A DNA stretch of 64,000 bases from Streptomyces dangxiongensis (lineage in GTDB: Bacteria; Actinomycetota; Actinomycetes; Streptomycetales; Streptomycetaceae). A program made the translations under genes and the position numbers. Shown here one piece after another: positions 17,062-25,945 of the stretch. Below the pieces are notes generated by a model that was not told the DNA's origin, searched no databases, and was given only the letters and a program-made list of their open reading frames with translations. The number at the start of each line of letters is the position of its first letter. Position 1 is the stretch's first letter. The stretch is taken from contig NZ_CP033073.1 in the NCBI RefSeq assembly GCF_003675325.1, positions 186,001 to 250,000 of the forward strand, in the 5' to 3' direction.

Positions 17062-17429
17062 GCGGGGTCCGGCACATTCCGGTCCGGGGCGGCACCAGGG
17101 TGCGGGACGTCCGCGTCGCCCCGGAGCACGCCTGCGCCCGCACCGGGCGGGACGCGCGTTCCAGGGCGGCCGCGGTGCCGGTCGCCACCGGGCCGGCGTC
17201 CGGCCTCGTCGAGCACGCGAGCGGCGGTCACCTCGTCATCCGCACGGCCGGCCGGTCCGGCATCCTCGCGGAGAACGCCCCGTGCGTGGGGATCGCCCCG
17301 CCCGACCGTGGCATGGACGCGCCGGTGGCACTACGCGTCCCGCGGGACGCCGGCAGCGCCGTGCACCCATACGACGACGCCAGCAGTGTGGCCGTACTGA
17401 CCCCTGACCCACCGGACGGACGTCCATGA
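17058..17429 (+). CDS. Degenerate second RsbT-like ATPase domain
   Basis: 123 residues in the position where related operons encode a second GHKL ATPase. The start MSGVRHIPVRGGTRVRDVRV and the middle LVEHASGGHLVI still match RsbT-like proteins, but the N-box Glu and Asn are gone (VATGPASGLVEHA where ATELASNLVKHA is expected). The G1 region reads PPDRGMDAPVA without its glycines and no G2 box is seen. ATP binding therefore looks lost. The frame is nevertheless intact and keeps 4-base overlaps with both neighbours, so it may act as a non-enzymatic partner or be in early decay. Confidence 0.65.
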   Translation: MSGVRHIPVRGGTRVRDVRVAPEHACARTGRDARSRAAAVPVATGPASGLVEHASGGHLVIRTAGRSGILAENAPCVGIAPPDRGMDAPVALRVPRDAGSAVHPYDDASSVAVLTPDPPDGRP

Positions 17430-19288
17430 CCGCAACCCCCGATGTCTGGAAGATCGCGTCCGTCGGTGATGCGGCCCGGGCTCGCGCAGCCGTCGACCGC
17501 GTCGCCACGGCCGGCGGCGCGCCGGCGCTGGACCGCGCCCGCTTGCTGACGTCCCTGACGGCACGGCTGCGCCGCTGCCTCGACCAGGGCGGCACGTGGG
17601 AACTCCGGCTCCACGCCCGGCCGACCGCGGCCGCCGGGGAAGGCCGGCTCGAGGTCTCCCTGCGGCCGGCCGACTCACCGGTGCCGGACCCGGACGTCGA
17701 ATCCGCCCTCGCCTGCGCCCTGCCGCACCGGCCCGCCCCGGACGGCCCGGCCGTCGACAGGACGCTGCCCGAGGCCCTGCTGCGCGCCGACGAGAACACC
17801 GCGGCCGTACTGGAGGTCCTGGACGAACAGGAACGCCTCGTCCGGCTGCACCTGGAGGAGTTGCACCAGACCAACCAGGGCGTCCTGGCGCTGCACTCCG
17901 ACCTGGAGGCCGCGGTACTGGCCCAGCGCGAACTCCTCGAAGCCGAGCGGACCGCGCGCGCCGAGGCGGAGCGGGCCCGGCGGTTGCTGACGTTCCTCGG
18001 GGACGCCAGCGCCGCCATCACGGCGTCGCTCAGCCATACGGCCATCCTCCGGCGCCTGTCCGGCATGCTGGTCCCGGAGTACGCGGAACACCTCGACGTG
18101 TGGCTCTTCGACGAGGAGGACGCGGAGCAGCAGGAGTACGGAGCGGACGCGCAGCACCTTCGGGAGCGGCCGGCCGTCGCGGTGGCCGCCGCCCGCACCG
18201 GCCGTCCCCAGCACGCCGCCGCCCACGCCGGGAAGCTGCCCGGCACCGACGACCTCCCGTCCTCCGCGCCGCCCCCGCGGCGCCCGGTACTGGCCATCCC
18301 CCTGGTGGCGCACCGTCAACTGGGCGTCCTCACCCTCACCGCGCCCGGGCCGCGCTTCGACGCGGACACCACCGTGATGCTGGTCGAACTCGCCCGCCGG
18401 GTCGGTGTCGCCCTGGACAACGCCCGCCGCTACGAGCAGTACCGCGACACCGCCGAGACCCTGCAGCACGCCCAGCTCACCGATCTGCCCACCGTGCCCG
18501 GTCTGCTCCTGGCCGCGCGTTACCTCCCCGCCACCCGGGGCCTGAACATCGGCGGCGACTGGTACGACGCCTTCCTCCAGCCCGACGGCAGTCTGCTGGC
18601 CGTCATCGGCGACGTCACCGGGCACGGTCTGCACGCCGCCGTGGTCATGGGCCAGCTGCGTACCGCGCTGCGCGCGTACGCCGTCGAGAACGACAGCCCG
18701 GGCGACATCCTCACGCACCTGCACCGCATGCTGCGGCACCTGCAACCGGAGCTGTACGCCACCGCCATGATCGCCCGTTTCCGGCCGGGCGAGCCGGGGG
18801 TGGTCTGGGCTTCGGCCGGTCACCCGCCCGCCGTGGTGCGCGACGCCGACGGCACCGTACGCGTGCTGAACGCGAAGCCCGGTGTGATGCTGGGCATCCC
18901 CGTGCCCTACGCGTACGCGGACCAACGGGCGGACCTGCCCGCCGGTTCGTCCCTGGTGCTGTACACCGACGGTCTGGTCGAGCGCCGGGCGCAGGGCATC
19001 GACCCGGGCATCGAGCGTCTGGGCCGGGCACTGGGCACGCTGACCACCGCGGAACTGGGACAGCACCTGGACGCCGCGGCCGACGCCCTGCTCAAGCCCC
19101 TGCTGCACGACTCCGAACGCGACGACGACGTCTGCGTGCTGATGTGCCACACCATGACGCCGGCCGGAGGGGAACCGCGGTGGGAGGGGGACGGGGGCCC
19201 GTCTCCCACCCGGCGTCCTGGAGGTGGGTCTCCTCGGGGTAGCGTGGAGGACACGAGGCGAGAGGGTGGATGCCGTGAAAGCTTCTGA
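17426..19288 (+). CDS. RsbU-like PP2C (SpoIIE) phosphatase with GAF domain
   Basis: 620 residues. An N-terminal region of about 110 residues resembles a worn ATPase domain. Then come a coiled coil (about 125-185), a GAF-like sensor (about 190-335) and a SpoIIE/PP2C domain (about 350-585). Metal-binding motifs are present: NIGGDWYDAF, VIGDVTGHGLHAAVVMGQL and the C-terminal DDDVCVLMC. It would dephosphorylate an anti-sigma antagonist after RsbT activation. Its ATG overlaps the preceding stop. The last 40 residues are low complexity and carry the promoter-like TAGCGT (19240-19245) of the next gene. Confidence 0.9.
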   Translation: MTATPDVWKIASVGDAARARAAVDRVATAGGAPALDRARLLTSLTARLRRCLDQGGTWELRLHARPTAAAGEGRLEVSLRPADSPVPDPDVESALACALPHRPAPDGPAVDRTLPEALLRADENTAAVLEVLDEQERLVRLHLEELHQTNQGVLALHSDLEAAVLAQRELLEAERTARAEAERARRLLTFLGDASAAITASLSHTAILRRLSGMLVPEYAEHLDVWLFDEEDAEQQEYGADAQHLRERPAVAVAAARTGRPQHAAAHAGKLPGTDDLPSSAPPPRRPVLAIPLVAHRQLGVLTLTAPGPRFDADTTVMLVELARRVGVALDNARRYEQYRDTAETLQHAQLTDLPTVPGLLLAARYLPATRGLNIGGDWYDAFLQPDGSLLAVIGDVTGHGLHAAVVMGQLRTALRAYAVENDSPGDILTHLHRMLRHLQPELYATAMIARFRPGEPGVVWASAGHPPAVVRDADGTVRVLNAKPGVMLGIPVPYAYADQRADLPAGSSLVLYTDGLVERRAQGIDPGIERLGRALGTLTTAELGQHLDAAADALLKPLLHDSERDDDVCVLMCHTMTPAGGEPRWEGDGGPSPTRRPGGGSPRGSVEDTRREGGCRESF

Positions 19289-20453
19289 ACCGCTCCCGTC
19301 GGCGGAGGCGCTTCTGCGCGCGGCCGCGCCCCACGCGCTGGTCGCCACCTCCCGCCGCATCCTCGCCGAGGGTGTCGGAGCGCAGGAGGTCACCCTCCTT
19401 CTCGCCGACTACGGCCTGACGGTTCTGCAGCCGGTGTCCCACCTGCCGCACACCGGTACCCCGGTATCGGCCCACGACGGCCCCGCGGGCAGCGCCTTCC
19501 TCACCCAGAACCCGGTGATCGAGGTCCTCCAGGAGCCGGCCGGCCATCTGGTGCATCTGCCCATCACGGTGCGCGGCGACCGTCTGGGCGTGTTGTCCGT
19601 ACGCCTGCCGGCGGGGGCCGCGGGCCCGGACACGGTGCTCCAGCTCGGTCGCTTCGCCACGGCGCTGGGCCATGAGGTCACCACCGCCGGCCGCGACACG
19701 GACCTCTACCTCCAGGCCCGCCGCACCCGCCGTCTCACCCTCGCCGCGGAGATGCAGTGGCAGCTTCTGCCCGGCCGCGGCTGTGCCCGCGACGAGTACG
19801 TCATCGGCGCCCACCTGGAACCCGCCTACACGATCGGCGGGGACAACTTCGACTGGTCCACCGACGCCGACCACCTCGTCCTCACCGTCACCGACGGCAT
19901 GGGGCAGGGTATCGACGCCTCCTTGCTCACCAGCCTCACCGTGGGCGCCCTGCGCAACGCCCGCCGCGCCGGCATCGGCCTGGCCGACCAGGCGTCCCTC
20001 GCCGACCAGGCGGTCTACGCCCAGTACGGCGGCAAGATGTACGCCTCCACCCTGCTGCTGAGGTTCGACCTGACCACCGGCGCGGCGCGCGCGGTGGACG
20101 CGGGCTCGCCCCAGCTGTTCCGCGAGCGCGACGGCCACACCGAGCGGATCGAGCTGGAGGCCCAGATGCCGCTGGGGATGTTCGAGGAGACGGTCTACGA
20201 GGAGCAGGCCTTCCAGGTCGAGCCCGGCGACCGGCTGCTCGTGGTCAGCAGCGGTGTGCACAGCACCCGTTCCGCGGGCGGTGACCTCTTCGGCGAACAG
20301 GCCCTGCGTCTGATCCTCGGCGCCACCCGCTCCGCACCGCCGCACGAGACGGCCCGGGCTGTCGTCGCCGGACTGATCGAGCACCACGGGAGCAGCGAGC
20401 TGATGTCGGACGCCGCCGTGGTCTGTCTCGACTGGCACGGCCCCCCGAGCTGA
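19275..20453 (+). CDS. RsbX-like PP2C phosphatase
   Basis: About 392 residues from GTG 19275, preceded by GAGAGGG. A GAF-like N-terminus (about 15-140) with PVSHLPHTGTPVSAHDGPAG is followed by a PP2C domain starting at AAEMQWQLLPGRGC. The metal motifs are variant but present: TIGGDNFDWS and TVTDGMGQGIDASLL, ending SDAAVVCLDW. In partner-switching modules the last phosphatase resets RsbR/RsbS. A TAGCGT -10-like box inside the previous gene suggests it can also be transcribed separately. Confidence 0.88.
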   Translation: MKASEPLPSAEALLRAAAPHALVATSRRILAEGVGAQEVTLLLADYGLTVLQPVSHLPHTGTPVSAHDGPAGSAFLTQNPVIEVLQEPAGHLVHLPITVRGDRLGVLSVRLPAGAAGPDTVLQLGRFATALGHEVTTAGRDTDLYLQARRTRRLTLAAEMQWQLLPGRGCARDEYVIGAHLEPAYTIGGDNFDWSTDADHLVLTVTDGMGQGIDASLLTSLTVGALRNARRAGIGLADQASLADQAVYAQYGGKMYASTLLLRFDLTTGAARAVDAGSPQLFRERDGHTERIELEAQMPLGMFEETVYEEQAFQVEPGDRLLVVSSGVHSTRSAGGDLFGEQALRLILGATRSAPPHETARAVVAGLIEHHGSSELMSDAAVVCLDWHGPPS

Positions 20454-20486
20454 CACCGAGGAGCACCGGGGCGGGCGCGGCGCGTT

Positions 20487-20999
20487 TCAGGGCTCGGGGC
20501 CGTCGGGCACCCGGCCGGGGTCGGCCTGAGCGGCCAGGAATGCCCGCATCCCCCGGCTCAGCGCGTCCCGCTCGCCGGGCGCCATGGCCGCGAGGATCGC
20601 GGCGAGCGCCTGCGCCCTGCGCGCGGCCACCTCGCTGAGGACATTGCGGCCGTGGCCGGTGAGGACCAGCCGCACCTCTCGCCGCTTGTGCGGATGCAGC
20701 AGCCGTTCGAGCAGACCGGCCGCCTCCAGCCGGTCGCACAGCCGGCTGGCGGTCGGTGGCCCTATCTCCATTCCCATGGCCAGAGCGGTGAGATTGAGCC
20801 CCGGCTGTGACTCCAGGATCCTGAGGGCCCGTAGCTGGTGGGGCGACAGCCGCAGGCTCGCCCCCTGGGCGGCCACCGACCACAGGGTCGCCAGACCGTC
20901 CGCGGCATCGGCGATCTCCAGCGCGAGGGACAGAGGGTCGTCGTCCCCCGGTCCGCCCGGCCGGTCGTCCCCCGAGCCACTGAGACGAGTCACGAACAC
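20487..20999 (-). CDS. MarR-family regulator (right of the Rsb cluster)
   Basis: 170 residues, MarR fold: SPHQLRALRILESQPGLNLT, GPPTASRLCDRLEAAGLLER (recognition helix) and KRREVRLVLTGHGRNVL. It converges on the PP2C gene with a 33-base gap. It is clearly related to the MarR protein at 14373-14861, and the two bracket the Rsb operon. An ATTGTCTGA site lies about 145 bases upstream of its start. Confidence 0.87.
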   Translation of the reverse strand: MFVTRLSGSGDDRPGGPGDDDPLSLALEIADAADGLATLWSVAAQGASLRLSPHQLRALRILESQPGLNLTALAMGMEIGPPTASRLCDRLEAAGLLERLLHPHKRREVRLVLTGHGRNVLSEVAARRAQALAAILAAMAPGERDALSRGMRAFLAAQADPGRVPDGPEP

Positions 21000-21133
21000 T
21001 TCGCTTTCAGTAATAGCCTGCCCATACGGATACCACCCTCATTCAAACGCGGTTACCCGACGAGCCGCCGGGCAAGCACCGCCGGCCGGGCCATCGTAGG
21101 AGCCGAGGTGACCGAAAGAGCCCGTTACGGTCC

Positions 21134-21151
21134 GACAACTATTGTCTGAGG
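21134..21151. promoter_or_regulatory. Candidate operator GACAACTATTGTCTGAGG
   Basis: GACAA and TTGTC form an imperfect inverted repeat, GACAACTATTGTC. The right part TATTGTCTGAGG matches the island before rsbR (AATTGTCTGATGG at 15238). It lies between the right-hand MarR gene and the phospholipase gene. Confidence 0.35.
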
Positions 21152-21245
21152 GAAATTTCTTCGTACCCGCCCGCCCGTGCCCGGGCAAGAGGCAGGGCCG
21201 ATCCCGTCCGGGGGCCTCGATACGGACGGGGACGCGGCCGGGGGG

Positions 21246-22454
21246 TCACAGGAACCGTCGGACCGGGGTGACGGCGGCCTCCTTGGCGCGCTGGAGGACC
21301 GCGCGCCGTCTCCAGCGGGCGAGGTCGATGGCCACGCTGTGCCGCAGGTCCTCGTCGTAGTCACGGTCGAGTTCGGCGGTGAACGTCTCGTCCAGGACGG
21401 CGAGCATGACCTCTTCGTCGTGGTCCATGGACCGGCGGTTGAAGTTGGTGGAACCGATCAGGGCGGCGACCGAGTCCACCGTGATGATCTTGGCGTGCAT
21501 CATGGTCGGCTGGTACTGCCGGATATGCACGCCCGCCTCGAGCAGGCGGGTGTAGTGGTGCTGGCCGGCGAGCTGGCAGGCACGCTGGTCGGTGTGGGGG
21601 CCGGGGAGCAGGATCTCCACGCGCACACCGCGCCGGGCGGTCCCGCACAGCAGGTCGATGAAGTACGTGTCGGGGGCGAAGTAGGCGGTGGCGAGGCGGA
21701 AGCGCTCCTCGGCGGAGGTGAGCATGACCCGGATGAGGGTCTGCATGTCCTGCCAGCCGATGCTCGCCGAACCGCGCACGACCTGCACGACGGACGAGCC
21801 GGCCTGACGGTGCTCGGTGAAGCGGTCGCGGTCGTCGAAGAGTTCGTCGTGGCACTCGGCCCAGTTCTGCGCGAACGCGGCCGCGATGCCGTCCACGGCC
21901 GGACCGCGCACCTGGACGTGGGTGTCGCGCCACTCGCCGGGATCGCGGGCGTCGCCGCACCACTCCTCCGCGATGCCGACCCCGCCGGTGAACGCGGTGT
22001 GCTCGTCGACGATCAGGGCCTTGCGGTGGCAGCGGTGGTTCTGCTTGAACGGCGACAGCCAGACGGGCCTGCGGAACCAGGCCACCTGCACACCCGCCGT
22101 GTGCATGAGGTCGAGCAGGTCCCGCTCGATCTCCTTGGCACCGAAACCGTCCAGCAGCAGGCGCACCCGGATCCCCTCACGGGCGCGGTCGGCGAGGGCG
22201 GCGGCGAAGTCACGGGCGATCTGCCCCCGCCAGTACACGAACGTCATCATGTCGATCGTGTGCCGGGCCGAACGGATCGCGCCGAGCATCGCGGGGAAGA
22301 TCTTGTCGCCGTTGCGCAGGGGGAGCAGTTCGTTGCCCTCGGTGGCGGCGATGCCGATCAGCCGCTCCAGGCGGCGGCGCAGGCGCTGCTTGCGGCCAGC
22401 CGCGTCGGGCGCGGGGCCACGGGTGGGAGCTGCCGGTATGCCGTCGAGGATCAC
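21246..22454 (-). CDS. Phospholipase D family / cardiolipin synthase-like protein
   Basis: About 402 residues with two HKD catalytic motifs: HRKALIVDEHTAFTGG in the first half and MMHAKIITVDSVAALIGSTN in the second, plus NFNRRSMDHDEE. The order and spacing match bacterial cardiolipin synthases and related PLD-family phosphatidyltransferases. However, the usual N-terminal membrane spans are missing: the protein starts with a short basic region (GRKQRLRRRLERLIG). GTG 22454 is chosen because GGAG lies nine bases upstream; the frame is open further but without a good start. It may be a soluble or peripheral PLD. Confidence 0.85.
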   Translation of the reverse strand: MILDGIPAAPTRGPAPDAAGRKQRLRRRLERLIGIAATEGNELLPLRNGDKIFPAMLGAIRSARHTIDMMTFVYWRGQIARDFAAALADRAREGIRVRLLLDGFGAKEIERDLLDLMHTAGVQVAWFRRPVWLSPFKQNHRCHRKALIVDEHTAFTGGVGIAEEWCGDARDPGEWRDTHVQVRGPAVDGIAAAFAQNWAECHDELFDDRDRFTEHRQAGSSVVQVVRGSASIGWQDMQTLIRVMLTSAEERFRLATAYFAPDTYFIDLLCGTARRGVRVEILLPGPHTDQRACQLAGQHHYTRLLEAGVHIRQYQPTMMHAKIITVDSVAALIGSTNFNRRSMDHDEEVMLAVLDETFTAELDRDYDEDLRHSVAIDLARWRRRAVLQRAKEAAVTPVRRFL

Positions 22455-22655
22455 GCAGGTACTCCGTAGGGCCGGGGAGACGGATGGGTACGGGCCGCGC
22501 CGGACGAGCCCGCAGAAGCACATGCCCGGCGGGCCGTGTCTCACTCCCCCGCCCGGACCGCACCGGCCGGCCACCGGGAGCGACCGCAGGTCCACCCGAT
22601 CGGGCGACACGTCCGACGGTCGGCGCGTCCCGTGCGCCGATTAGGATACGTCCCC

Positions 22656-22898
22656 GTGGCAGACGTCCCCGATGAGCTGATCAGGCTGGAACGAAGCGCG
22701 CAGGAAGAACGGGCCGCGCTCGCCGGCCTCACCGGTGACGAGTACGAGGCGCAGTGGCGCCGCTGGCGGGCGGCGTCCGAGGCGGCGCGGGCGGCCGTCA
22801 CCCGGCGCGCCGAGACCACCGGGGCCGATGAGCACGAGCTGGAACAGGCCGTGCAGAAGGCTGTCCGGCAGGGCCAGGAGGACCCGGCCGTCGAGTAG
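22656..22898 (+). CDS. Small helical hypothetical protein
   Basis: 80 residues, almost entirely charged helix: ADVPDELIRLERSAQEERAA, then DEYEAQWRRWRAASEAARAA, ending EQAVQKAVRQGQEDPAVE. It is likely a short coiled coil. Similar short proteins are widespread in Streptomyces without known role. A TAGGAT -10 box at 22642-22647 lies eight bases before GTG 22656, predicting a leaderless mRNA. Confidence 0.72.
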   Translation: MADVPDELIRLERSAQEERAALAGLTGDEYEAQWRRWRAASEAARAAVTRRAETTGADEHELEQAVQKAVRQGQEDPAVE

Positions 22899-22942
22899 GT
22901 GCCGACGGCCGGGCCGGACCTGCATGAACGATTCTCCGATGG

Positions 22943-24226
22943 TTACACCGGACTCAGTGGATGGGCCGCCGTGGCGGACCGGGGCGGCCAGGCCTGGGGG
23001 GAGAGGATGCCGAGCACGTAGGCGCGGGCGACCAGGGCCGGGCGGGTGGCGGCGCCCAGCAGGTCGCGCAGCCGGCTCAGGTGGTAGTCGACCGTCTGCC
23101 GTGACAGGTGCAGCGTTCCCGCGATGTCCGCGTTGCTGTGCCCGGCGGCCAGCAGGGCGAGGATGCGTACCTGGCTGGCCGTCAGGGGCGGTTGCGCCTC
23201 GTGGCGCGGGCCGACGTGGGTGATGACGGCCCACACACCGGGCACGCGGTCAGCGGCGTGGCACACGGCGCTCAGATGGACCCGTACGCGGCGCTGCCGG
23301 CTGTCCCCGTCGACGAGCACCGCCGTGGTCCGGGCGCTTCTGCGCCGGCCGCCGACGAGGTCGTGCCAGATCCGGTGCACAGCGGTGCGTTCGGGTGTCC
23401 TCGCCAGCAGGGCGTCGGCCGACAGCCCGATCAGGTCGGAGAGGCGGACGCGCAGGAGTTCGGCGACCGCGGTGCCGGCCTCCCCCACCAGTCCGTCGGT
23501 GGACAGGCGGACGCAGAGGAGGCCGCTGTGGTCGCGCAGGGTCCTCAGCTCCTCCTCGGCCCGGCGTCGCTGGTCCAGCGCCCGGGTGTGGTCGGTGACG
23601 TCGACGTAGATGCCGGCCACGCAGCGGCGCCCGCTCCAGCGGACGGGGAAGCGGTACCCCGCGGCCTGCCCGGAGGTTCCGTCGGGGCGCCGGTAGGTGA
23701 GGGTGTGCCGTACGGGCCTGCCCTCGGCCAGGACGGCCCGGTCCAGAGCGAGGAACCGGGTGACGTCGCCCGGTTCGTCGACGTCGGCGAGGTGGCGGCC
23801 GATCACGGCGTCGCGCGTGGTGCCGTACAGGTGGGCGTAGGCGTGGTTGGCCCACAGGTAGCGGCCGGTGACGTCGCGCACGAAGGCCGCGGCCGGGGTG
23901 AGGTCGGCGAACGCGGCGTACGGGTTGTCCTCCGGCCGGCCGCTCACCTCGACCGCCACCCCCCTGCTGCCGTCGCGGTCGGCGCCGTCGTGGCGAGCCG
24001 GCCAGTTGACGTGGAAGGTACGGCCCTCGAAGCACGCCCGGTAGGGCGCGTCGGGGGTGCCGGACGGCCCGTCGCGGTCGGCGCGGAGGGCTTCGAGGAA
24101 GCGGCGTGCGGTCCGGTCGTCGTCGAACGCGCCGCCCCCGCTGTCGACCACTTCCAGCCCGCCGTCGGCTTCCCACCAGGACACCGGAAGGGGGGCGAGC
24201 AGCGTCTTGAAATCGGCCTCGTCCAC
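22943..24226 (-). CDS. PAS-domain LuxR-family regulator
   Basis: 427 residues. A PAS domain (about 105-215) holds FVRDVTGRYLWANHAYAHLY and AGIYVDVTDHTRALDQ, followed by a second PAS-like stretch (about 230-340). The C-terminus carries a LuxR/GerE helix-turn-helix: LTASQVRILALLAAGHSNAD, then SRQTVDYHLSRLRDLLG (about 355-405). It reads away from the ATP-grasp/dikinase/MFS cassette and shares a 345-bp control region with it, so it is the natural candidate to control that cassette. The ligand of the PAS domains is unknown. Confidence 0.85.
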   Translation of the reverse strand: MDEADFKTLLAPLPVSWWEADGGLEVVDSGGGAFDDDRTARRFLEALRADRDGPSGTPDAPYRACFEGRTFHVNWPARHDGADRDGSRGVAVEVSGRPEDNPYAAFADLTPAAAFVRDVTGRYLWANHAYAHLYGTTRDAVIGRHLADVDEPGDVTRFLALDRAVLAEGRPVRHTLTYRRPDGTSGQAAGYRFPVRWSGRRCVAGIYVDVTDHTRALDQRRRAEEELRTLRDHSGLLCVRLSTDGLVGEAGTAVAELLRVRLSDLIGLSADALLARTPERTAVHRIWHDLVGGRRRSARTTAVLVDGDSRQRRVRVHLSAVCHAADRVPGVWAVITHVGPRHEAQPPLTASQVRILALLAAGHSNADIAGTLHLSRQTVDYHLSRLRDLLGAATRPALVARAYVLGILSPQAWPPRSATAAHPLSPV

Positions 24227-24484
24227 GACCCAACTCCTTCAATGGTCCACCACATTACGTTGAGTGACACAGCATGCGTATCCCGTGGCGGAGCAGACAT
24301 GCGGAGCGGGCGGATGCCGTGCGCGTGCGCACCGACCGGGCACTAGCGCATCACGCGGTCTCCACATGTCGCCAACTGGTCGCGGTAGTCCGGCATTTGC
24401 CTGAACGGAGCGCCTAGCAGCGTGTGTCGGGGGGCAGTTGGGGCTGGTTCGCTTGAAGGAGACGGCGGGTCGACTGGCTTCACA

Positions 24485-24504
24485 CCGGCGGAAGTGTCCG
24501 CCGG
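24485..24504. promoter_or_regulatory. Perfect inverted repeat in the cassette leader
   Basis: CCGGCGGA (24485-24492) and TCCGCCGG (24497-24504) flank a four-base loop, 68 bases before the ATP-grasp GTG. It could be an operator for the PAS-LuxR regulator or an mRNA hairpin. The remaining 345-bp intergenic region has an AT-rich stretch (24240-24285) suited to divergent promoters. Confidence 0.35.
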
Positions 24505-24571
24505 CCGCCGTTTCCCGTCCGGGCGCGGCCCGCGTCCGGGCCTTCGGGACGACCAAGGGAGTTGGGTATCG

Positions 24572-25945
24572 GTGAGCAAGGTGCTGTACGTGCATGCCAA
24601 GGGCGGCCCCCCGGTGGGACATGCCCTCGCGCGGGTGGCCGCGAGGTCCGCGGTGCACCTGCTGGCACTCAGCGAACTGCCCGCCACGGTGGCGGAACGG
24701 GCCGCCGGCCTGTGCGACTCGGTGGTCACGCACGCCGCCTCTGAGGGGCGCGACCTGGTGGACGCCATCACGGCCCGGGCCCGGGAGGTGGGCGCGGAGG
24801 CGGTCGTCACCTTCTCCGAGTACGCGGTGGTGGCGGTCGCCGAGGCGTCCCGGCGGTCAGGACTGCGCGGTGCCGGGCCCGCCGCCGCGCTCGCCCGGGA
24901 CAAGCGGCTGATGCGCGCGGCGTGGGAGCGCCGGGGAATACCACAGCCCCGGTTCCGCGCGGTCACGACCGCGGCCGAACTGGAGCGCGCCGCGGCGGAG
25001 TTGTCGTTCCCGCTGCTGTTGAAGGCCGCGTGGAGCGCCGGATCGACCGCCCACCAGATCATCGAGACGCCCGGGGACGTGCAGAACGCCTGGCAGCGGT
25101 CGCGCGCGGTGATGGCGGAGTCGGCGCTGCTCGGGTTAGCGGAGCTGCATGTCGCCGGGGCCGGCGAGGACTTCATCGTCGAGGAGATCGTCAGCGGATG
25201 CGCCGAGGAGTGGTTCGACGGTTCCGGCTGGGGTGACTACGTCAGCGTGGAGGGCGTGGTCGTCGGCGGTGTGTTCCGCCCGGTCTGCGTGAGCGGCCGG
25301 ATGCCGACGGTGGCGCCGTTCACCGAACGCGCCGGTATCACCCCGGCGGCGCTCGGGAGCGAGGCCCAGGACAGGATCGTGGAACTGGCCCGGCGCGCCG
25401 TGGACGCCCTGGGCCTGGAGGACTGCGGCACGCACACGGAGATCAAGCTGGGCTCGGACGGCCGTATGTGGGTGATCGAGACGGCGGCGCGGTTCGGCGG
25501 CGCGATGACGGTGCCGCAGATCGAGCAGGTCTTCGGACTGGACCTGGCCGGCATGTTCACCGATCACCTGCTCGGCGGCTCACCCGCCTGGCCGGACCGG
25601 GCGTTGGCGCCTCAGGACGCCGTCGGCGCGGCCGGGTCCCTGGTGGTGCTGGCCGTGAACGGTGACGGTTCGCCCTGGACCCGTCGCCATCTGTGGGACT
25701 CCGCGACGGTCGTCCGTTCGGCTCCCCTCGGGGCGGGCAGCACGCTGTCCGTCGTGGCCGAGAGCGCCCTGCCCGACGGTGCGCCCGTGCCGGTCTACGA
25801 CCCTGCCGCCGGCGCCAACACCATGGCGGCCGTGTGCCTGCTGTCGGCCGACCGGCCGCAGACCGTCGTCCGCGACTTCGCCGCCGTGGTGGACGCCCTG
25901 CCGCGGATCCTGCCCACGGATGTCACCGAGGAGGCCCGCGCATGA
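24572..25945 (+). CDS. ATP-grasp ligase
   Basis: About 457 residues with an ATP-grasp fold: a Rossmann-like N-domain (VLYVHAKGGPPVGHALARVA), a preATP-grasp stretch AVVTFSEYAVVAVAEASRRS, LARDKRLMRAAWERRGIPQP, the nucleotide-binding FPLLLKAAWSAGSTAH and DFIVEEIVSG. The metal-binding end is HTEIKLGSDGRMWVIETAAR followed by FGGAMTVPQIEQVFGLDL. It resembles carboxylate-amine ligases of the BacD/L-amino-acid-ligase kind, which activate a carboxylate as acyl phosphate. GTG 24572 is chosen; AAGGGAG lies 14 bases upstream. Its TGA overlaps the next ATG. Confidence 0.87.
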   Translation: MSKVLYVHAKGGPPVGHALARVAARSAVHLLALSELPATVAERAAGLCDSVVTHAASEGRDLVDAITARAREVGAEAVVTFSEYAVVAVAEASRRSGLRGAGPAAALARDKRLMRAAWERRGIPQPRFRAVTTAAELERAAAELSFPLLLKAAWSAGSTAHQIIETPGDVQNAWQRSRAVMAESALLGLAELHVAGAGEDFIVEEIVSGCAEEWFDGSGWGDYVSVEGVVVGGVFRPVCVSGRMPTVAPFTERAGITPAALGSEAQDRIVELARRAVDALGLEDCGTHTEIKLGSDGRMWVIETAARFGGAMTVPQIEQVFGLDLAGMFTDHLLGGSPAWPDRALAPQDAVGAAGSLVVLAVNGDGSPWTRRHLWDSATVVRSAPLGAGSTLSVVAESALPDGAPVPVYDPAAGANTMAAVCLLSADRPQTVVRDFAAVVDALPRILPTDVTEEARA

